DNA from: Micractinium sp. NFX-FRZ
Taxonomy: Eukaryota > Chlorophyta > Trebouxiophyceae > Chlorellales > Chlorellaceae
Assembly (NCBI GenBank): GCA_029339195.1
Contig: JAPTJF010000008.1
Location: 248,001 to 312,000, forward strand
Length of the DNA stretch: 64,000 nucleotides
Reading direction: 5' to 3'
This document shows positions 58,601 to 64,000 of the stretch, piece by piece (positions within the stretch are counted from its first letter, which is position 1; every line of letters starts with the position of its first letter). Position numbers and translations under genes: made by a program. The notes below the pieces were generated by a model. That model ran no database searches. It had not been told where the DNA came from and saw only the letters and a list, made by a program, of their open reading frames with translations.

Positions 58601-59638
58601 GGGGATCAGGGCGCTTCTTTTGGTGAATCATTCATCGTTCCACAGCCCGCCAGCAGCAGGCGGCAGCAGCAGCACCAGCCGGCAGCACCGCGTCCTTCCT
58701 GCACTGTCGCTGCACCCAGCACCGCACCTTCCCAAAAGCACAAGCGCTCGCTGGCCCCAGCAGCAAAACCATCGGCGGAAACACGTGTGCAGATCAACTG
58801 CAAACCCAGCGCCTGGCAGTAGCGAACCCCAGCTTCGTCCTGCTGCAGCCACAGCGTGCGGAAGCACCCACCAGCAGCAGGCGCATCTTCCCGGCGTAGT
58901 CGCTGCCCGGGGGGCTGAGGCCCGCGGGCTCTACGGTGACCACCCTCAGGGTGGAAGAGTACTCCCCTTCTGACAACGAATCCTCATCCATCTGCAGGGC
59001 GGCATCAAACAATAGTGACAAATCAACAAGCAAACTAGCACATTCCAGATGGGCAAGCAAGCACCACCCCACGTGCGGACTAGGAGTGGCCTGGGGGCGG
59101 GTATCTGACGTGACCTGCGGCTGCAGCGAGCACCCAAGCCCACACCCCAACTGGAGAACGGGGCAAGCGCAGAGAAGCGGAGCCAGCAGCACGGGTGGCG
59201 GCCCTGCTGGCTGGATACTGCGGCCCGATGCTGTGAAAAAAACGGCCACGCATGGGGGGATGTCTTGTGGCCAAACAGTCACGTGCAGGGCCTCACCCGC
59301 ATGGTGCCTGGACAGCTCTGCACAATCTCACGTACTGTGCTGAAGACGCCGTCCCTGCAGAGGAATTGAGCGCACCAGGCGTGAGCTGTCGCGTCCCCAA
59401 CAGCGGCAGCAGGCACCGCCCGCGACGGAGAGGCAGCAGGTGAAGGCACCGCTGTCCCGTCTCCCCCATGTCTCTCTCGCTGCTGCCACACTTCTCGTGG
59501 GCCTCACATGGTGTGATAGAGCGTGTAGTCAGGCTTCGCCACCTTGCCAGGCACCTCCCGCGACTCCACCACACCAGTTGCCAGGGCGAGCAGCGCCAGG
59601 AGCGCTGCCTGCAGTGTTCCGAGTCGTGCTGCCCCCAT
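55676..59638 (-). CDS. M14-family zinc carboxypeptidase with signal peptide and C-terminal membrane anchor
   Basis: Predicted to remove C-terminal residues from peptides in the secretory pathway or at a membrane surface. Nine exons (59508-59638, 59297-59354, 58872-58991, 58408-58563, 57890-58016, 57317-57481, 56913-57012, 56004-56695, 55676-55800) give 557 residues in phase. A signal peptide (GTLQAALLALLALATGVVES) leads into a short N-terminal region. The zinc motif HxxE is in NFGEHGRELISSEIGLNVL and the third ligand is in WASVHSGMDALFMPYDHK. GVDPNRNWGVHW and FPGKEAFSEPEAALLLRTAR are typical M14 substrate-pocket sequence. A Glu in MTWEVYGDQ sits where the catalytic Glu is expected. A spacer of roughly 150 residues rich in Ala, Gln and Glu precedes a hydrophobic segment (WFNWLVVAAAGCGLASYLW) and a basic tail with RRRR. 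Substrate preference cannot be told. Confidence 0.88.
57779..57955 (-). repeat. Intronic copy of the DPNRNW exon segment (carboxypeptidase)
   Basis: The part of exon 57890-58016 that encodes VDPNRNWGVHWG (plus strand about 57909-57955) recurs in decayed form at about 57779-57830 in the following intron, with GTGCA and GGGATCCG/GGGTCCAC correspondences. Confidence 0.65.
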
Positions 59639-59994
59639 CTAGCCGCCCAGCGCCCGCACCGCAGGCCACGCTTAGGAGAGCAGGTACTCAAGCGCGGGTG
59701 TGCACGAAAACGTGGGCTGATTGAACAAACATCAGTAATAAGTGACAGTGAATTTAAAGTACAGCGGCAGGGCGAAGCAAAGACCCATCAAGGTTCGTGG
59801 CGGGCCAGCTCGACACGGGCCAGCAAGGCGAGAGCTGGAGGTGGGGCGATTCCAGCCTGTATACAGTGCCGTGATCGTCGAAACTCTGACACTAAGCGGC
59901 AACGCGCCAGGGACTTCCAGCGATCAGTCCAGCGCTCAGTGTAGCGGGCCAGTGTAGCGGGCCTACTTGGGCCCTGCCTGGCTTGGGCCCGCAC
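59639..59994. promoter_or_regulatory. Compact divergent promoter region, carboxypeptidase / BRAP-type gene
   Basis: Only 356 bp separate the two start codons, so both promoters and leaders are inside. A short A/T-rich patch (about 59720-59762) is the only compositional change. No TATA box can be assigned with confidence. Confidence 0.55.
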
Positions 59995-62900
59995 ATGTAC
60001 TCCATTAGGGTGAACCCTGTGCCGCGGCAGCCCGCCAGCTATGCAGCCGTGGCGTCCGGTGCAGCGGCGGGTGGCAGCGGCGGCAGCGGCCAGCCCTCCC
60101 CCTCTGGCTCGCACCCCGCCACGCCTGGCGACCGCACGCCTGCCGCAGCAGAAGCGGAGGATCATATACTCTTCTCAGCAGGCAACCCGCGCGTAGAACA
60201 CATGGTGGGGCGGGTGCACCTGTACCGCCACCTGCCGCCTCCGCCTGCCAGTGGCGCCGGCGCCGGTGCCAAGCAGAAGCAGCTGGCGGGGGCCGGGGCG
60301 GCGCAGCACCCATCAGCCGGCGTGAGCAGCTTCAGCAGCGAAATTGAGCCGGTGGTGTCGGCCGATATGGAGGCGCTGCCGGCAGGCGCAGCAGCAGACC
60401 TGCCGGTGAGAGCCTGCTTGTGGGTGCTCACCAGTGCACTCCCTGCTGGCTGCGCCCTGCCCGGCCACCGCCGTGCCGTGCTTGCTTTCGCCAGCACCCC
60501 TGCCTCCCACCCATGGGACGCCATCCTGCTCTGCACCGCGCAGTGCACACGCACAGCAAAGCGCCGCAGCCGCAGCACTCCAGCAGGCGCATCAGGCCCG
60601 CTTGGCTTGGCGCACGCCGACGTTACAGCTGTCGCCTGCTTGGAAGCAGCTGGTTGTTGCCCTTTGTTCATGCCCTCGACCCCGCTGCTTGCTCACCGAT
60701 GCCATAACTGCCTCTCGCTTATCATGCTTGCTGCAGCCGGACCGCAACGAGCAGCTGTGCATCCTGGCATTGCCTGCCGACATGGGCTTTGGCGAGCTGT
60801 GCACTTTTATGGGCGCCTACTTCCAGCACGTGAGCGGGGTGCAAAGCGTGTGCGCTGTGGCGCATGACAGGCGGCGTCCAGTGCCTGGCTGGTTGACCGG
60901 CGCCGTGCTGCAACAATGTGCCAGGCAGGCCCCGCTGCCGTGGGCAGCAGTGTGCAGTGCCTGCTCAGCAGGGGGCCCCAGCACCTCTCATGCAACTGCA
61001 ATCCACTCGCATCCGACCCGCCCACACCGGCAGGTGCGCGAGATGCGGCTGGTGCGGCGCGAGGGGCGCAGCAGCGTGTGCCTGGTGCTGCTGCGCTTTG
61101 ACGCGCAGCGCTGGGCCGACGACTTTTATCGCGACTTCAACGGCAAAGCGGTATGTCACCTTTTGTTAAACCACCCACCAAGTGCACTGCCTGTGCCTAG
61201 TCGCCTGCCACGATTGCTGAGCTGCCATCCTCATCATGACTGGATGGCACATGTACAGCATTAGTCAGCAAACCAAACACCCACCCGCCACCAATACGCC
61301 CTTGACCGTGTTTCCAATGCAGTTCTGCCTGCTGGAGCCGGAGCTTCTGTGCCGTGCGGTGTTTGTGAAAGATGTGGAATGTGAGCAGGCGGCGGCCGGG
61401 GGCGGCGGCGGGCCGCCGCAGGCGGCGGGGCCGGCATCGGGGCCGGCGGTCCTGCGGGCGCCACCTGGCACTACGGAGCTGCCCACCTGCCCGGTGTGCT
61501 TGGAGCGGCTGGACGAACACATCAGCGGCATTGTCACCACGGTAGGTGCCCAGGTGGTGCGCTTACAGACATGACTTGCAGGCGGGCAGCTGTGGGGTGC
61601 AACGGCTGTGCTAAGAAAGCGGCCGGATGAGCACATCAGTGGCGTGGGAATCGTGGTGCTGTGCATTAGTGGGTGTATGGTTGGGTTGGCTCGACGTGCG
61701 CACAGCCTGCTTCAGTTACTGTGGTGTCGTGACAGGCATGAACTTCCGCTGCCTGCATCAGCGCCTGCACCACCTCATCGACCCATCGCCCACCCCACCC
61801 ACCCACCCTCCTGTGAGCCCCACAGGTGTGCAACCACCGCTTCCACAACGAGTGCCTGCGCCAGTGGGGCGACACCTCCTGCCCCGTCTGCCGCTACTGC
61901 CAGCACTCAAGCGCCACCACCTCACATTGCACTGTCTGCAACACATCCTCGGGTGGGTGTGCCTCACCTCTGCATGCTATGCATGCTGCCCTTCTCCGCA
62001 TGCCCGCACCCCCCAGTGGTAGCACCTCGCACTGCCCCGTTTGCACCACACTCTCAGGTGGGTGCCGTGATGCCGCCCTCTCTTAGACCCTCCCCTTCCC
62101 CCACCTGTTGCCCCGCACACCTGTGGATCTGCCTCATCTGCAAGCGCAGTGGCTGTGCCTGCACCACCCCACCCTCACACCGTCCCCCCTCCTCCTGCCT
62201 GCCTGCCTGCCCCGCAGACCTGTGGATCTGCCTCATCTGCGGGCACGTGGGGTGCGGGCGGTACCGCGGCTCGCATGCCGCGGAGCACTGGCAGTCGAGC
62301 GGGCACGGGTATGCTCTGGAGCTGGAGACGCAGGTGTGTGCGTGGCCCGGCATGTCCAAGAATTTGTGTGTTTACAATCAACAAGGCTGCAGCCCGGGAG
62401 GGACAGCGTGAGCGTTGCGACTCATTGGACTGTCATCACATCCTCATGACTCAACTTGTGCAAGTCTGCTTTCCTGCTGTCCATGAGACTGCCAGCATCC
62501 CTTGTGGAGCTACTGGATTGGCGCCCACGTGCACCTGGTAGCCCATGCTACTCACTTTCAAACATACCGTCCCCATGCCTACTTACGTGCGTGCCCGCAG
62601 CGCGTGTGGGACTATGTGAACGACAGCTACGTGCACCGCCTGATCCAGAGCAAGACGGACGGCAAGCTGGTGGAGGTGGGCGGGGGGCGGGGGTGTATTC
62701 TGTTTTGGGTGGCCTGCGCTTGGGGTGGCAACCGGTGTGGATGGCCTGCGCTGGGGGTGCATCTGGTGTGGGTGCGGCTGGGGGTGCATGTCTGCTATCT
62801 GGTCTGGGCAGATGGGCAGGCCACGAGTTGGCAAGCCTTCCAGGGTGCCCAAAGTGCTGACAGGCTGCCGCGCAGCATGACAGGTAGGCATTCTGGAAGG

Positions 62901-64000
62901 TGGGCTGCGGCGCAAGGGCAAGCAAGCACCGCTGTGGAAGTGTGAATTCAGCCGCGGCAGTGCCTGATGTTTCGTCCCTGTGAATCGGCCCACATGCAGC
63001 AGCACATAAGGTCTCAGCCTCTGCTACGCACATCCGCTTCCTCCCCCCGCAGGTGCCCTCTCCCGCGCAGCACAACCAGGCGGGGTGCAGCGGGCGGCCC
63101 CTCAGCAGAGCGGCGCCCTCAGGTGCCGCCTGGTTGGGCAACTGCTGCCTGCCTGCCCCGGCTGTTTCAAGAGTTGCCTGGGAGGATGCGTTGCAAGTAC
63201 TGCAGTTCTTGTTGCCATGAAACAAGTTGAAGAGTGCACCAGGAGTGTGTTGCGTTGCCCGCCAAGAGAGCCATCCAGGCAGTGCTGCGTGGTTGTGATG
63301 TCATCGCACTGATGCGCACGTCCGTTTCTTCTTGTCTGTACTGCAGAGTGCGGCAGCGAGCAGTGCTACCTTGACCCGGAGATGGAAGAGGCGATGGTGC
63401 TCAGGTGGGTTCCACGCGTAGCAGTCACCGTAACGCTTATCCAAACGTGGGTTGCTGTGGGGTGGGGCTGGCGCTGTTGCGGTGCGCACTAAATCAATGT
63501 GTCTTCTCCTTGTCTCAGACGTCAAATCAACACACTCTATGCCTTACCTCACCAATGGCTGACTGGCCATGCTGTGCTGTGCTGCCATGCTGTGCTGTGC
63601 TGTGCTGTGCCCTGCAGCAAGCTGGACGCGCTAGCAACAGAGTACAACCACCTTCTAGTGACACAGTTGGAGAGCCAGCGGTCTTATTTTGAAGGCCTGC
63701 TGGTGCGGCAGCGCACAGAGGCCGAGGCAGAGATGGAGGCGGCAAGCAGCACGGCTGGGCAGGCGCGCGATGCGGCGGCGCAGGCGCAGGCGGCAGCAGC
63801 GGAGGCGGAGCGGCGGCGGCGGCAGTTGGAAAGCAAGCTGGTAAGCAAGCAGAAAGTAGGTGCCAGGAAGGAGGTGGCTGAGCATGTGAAAAGCTGACGC
63901 ACATGTGTCGCCGCCTCTGTGTGGCTTTGCTGGCCAGGCTGAGAGGAGCCTCAGTTTTGCTTGAGGCATGAAACAAACATGAATCAATACATCCATTGAA
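59995..64000 (+). CDS. BRAP: BRAP/BRAP2-type RING and UBP-zinc-finger ubiquitin ligase, 3'-truncated by window end
   Basis: Homologue of the BRCA1-associated protein family, cytoplasmic E3 ligases. Exons 59995-60405, 60737-60829, 61034-61150, 61323-61541, 61826-61952, 62218-62333, 62601-62675, 63053-63122, 63347-63404 and 63618-63840 give 503 codons in phase before the window ends in an intron. The order is a low-complexity N-terminus; a BRAP2-type RRM-like domain ([37 protein letters not shown]); a RING finger [15 protein letters not shown], then [14 protein letters not shown] and CPVCRYC; a UBP zinc finger [20 protein letters not shown] with [29 protein letters not shown]; and a coiled coil beginning [22 protein letters not shown]. 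This order is diagnostic. The start is the ATG at 59995 because the frame upstream is not needed and no earlier in-frame ATG fits. Confidence 0.95.
61605..61652 (+). repeat. Intronic copy of BRAP-type exon 4 end
   Basis: A decayed copy of the exon 4 end (coding [12 protein letters not shown], 61500-61541) lies 64 bp into the following intron and still contains GAGCACATCAGTGGCGT. Confidence 0.85.
62021..62160 (+). repeat. Intronic copy of BRAP-type exon 5 end and exon 6 start
   Basis: A copy of the exon 5 end and donor (CTCGCACTGCCCCGTTTGCA, then CAGGTGGGTGCCG) at 62021-62070 is followed at about 62113-62160 by a copy of the exon 6 start that still reads [12 protein letters not shown]. Its acceptor is lost (CACACC in place of CAG). 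The whole junction region, including the intron, was duplicated once. Confidence 0.92.
63574..63612. repeat. (GCTGT)n array at an intron 3' end
   Basis: CTGTG units, with one CCATG interruption, run almost to the acceptor of exon 63618-63840. Confidence 0.88.

Overview
The window is nuclear DNA from a GC-rich unicellular green alga (Chlorophyta; the style fits a Chlorella-like trebouxiophyte, but no species can be named from the sequence). The reasons are dense spliced genes with many short GT-AG introns, hydroxyproline-rich SPP/PPP stretches, Ala/Gln-rich linkers, TGTAA-type poly(A) signals and plant-like versions of core eukaryotic proteins. There are no operons, CRISPR arrays, insertion sequences or bacterial signals. 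Exon coordinates below were built by hand from GT/GC-AG junctions, reading-frame phase and family similarity. Most models keep an open, phase-consistent frame from ATG to stop.

Layout, left to right: (1) <1-4624 (+), 3' part of an unrecognised proline-rich protein. (2) 6049-11250 (-) and 12898-19068 (+), a head-to-head pair of paralogous type II membrane sulfotransferases around a 1.65 kb spacer. (3) 20721-21720 (-), a small unrecognised multi-pass membrane protein. (4) 22256-29635 (+), an LRR receptor-like kinase with signal peptide, LRRs, one transmembrane helix and a non-RD kinase domain. (5) 30240-34605 (+), RNA polymerase II subunit RPB3. (6) 35555-38162 (-), a GARP/MYB-like DNA-binding protein with a Gln-rich region. 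(7) 38763-45697 (-), an FBXO21-type F-box protein (F-box, SirB1/transglutaminase-like, YccV-like). (8) 46686-48410 (+), a GPATCH11-type G-patch protein. (9) 49048-55189 (-), glutathione reductase, probably plastid-targeted. (10) 55676-59638 (-), an M14 zinc carboxypeptidase with signal peptide and C-terminal membrane anchor. (11) 59995->64000 (+), a BRAP/BRAP2-type RING ubiquitin ligase, cut by the window end.

These genes do not form a pathway. They are ordinary housekeeping, signalling and secretory genes packed with short spacers. Several neighbours are divergent and may share promoters (2a/2b, 3/4, 7/8, 10/11). Others are convergent, and RPB3 and the GARP gene have a palindromic poly(A) signal between them.

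The most unusual property lies in the introns. In at least eight genes the intron beside an exon carries one to four tandem, partly decayed copies of the exon edge together with its splice site. Examples are RPB3, glutathione reductase, the receptor kinase, BRAP, FBXO21, both sulfotransferases and the carboxypeptidase. Some copies are near-identical and others already carry stops or lost splice sites. This looks like ongoing intron growth by tandem duplication of AG|GT-bearing segments. Several GC-AG introns and simple-sequence tracts are also present.
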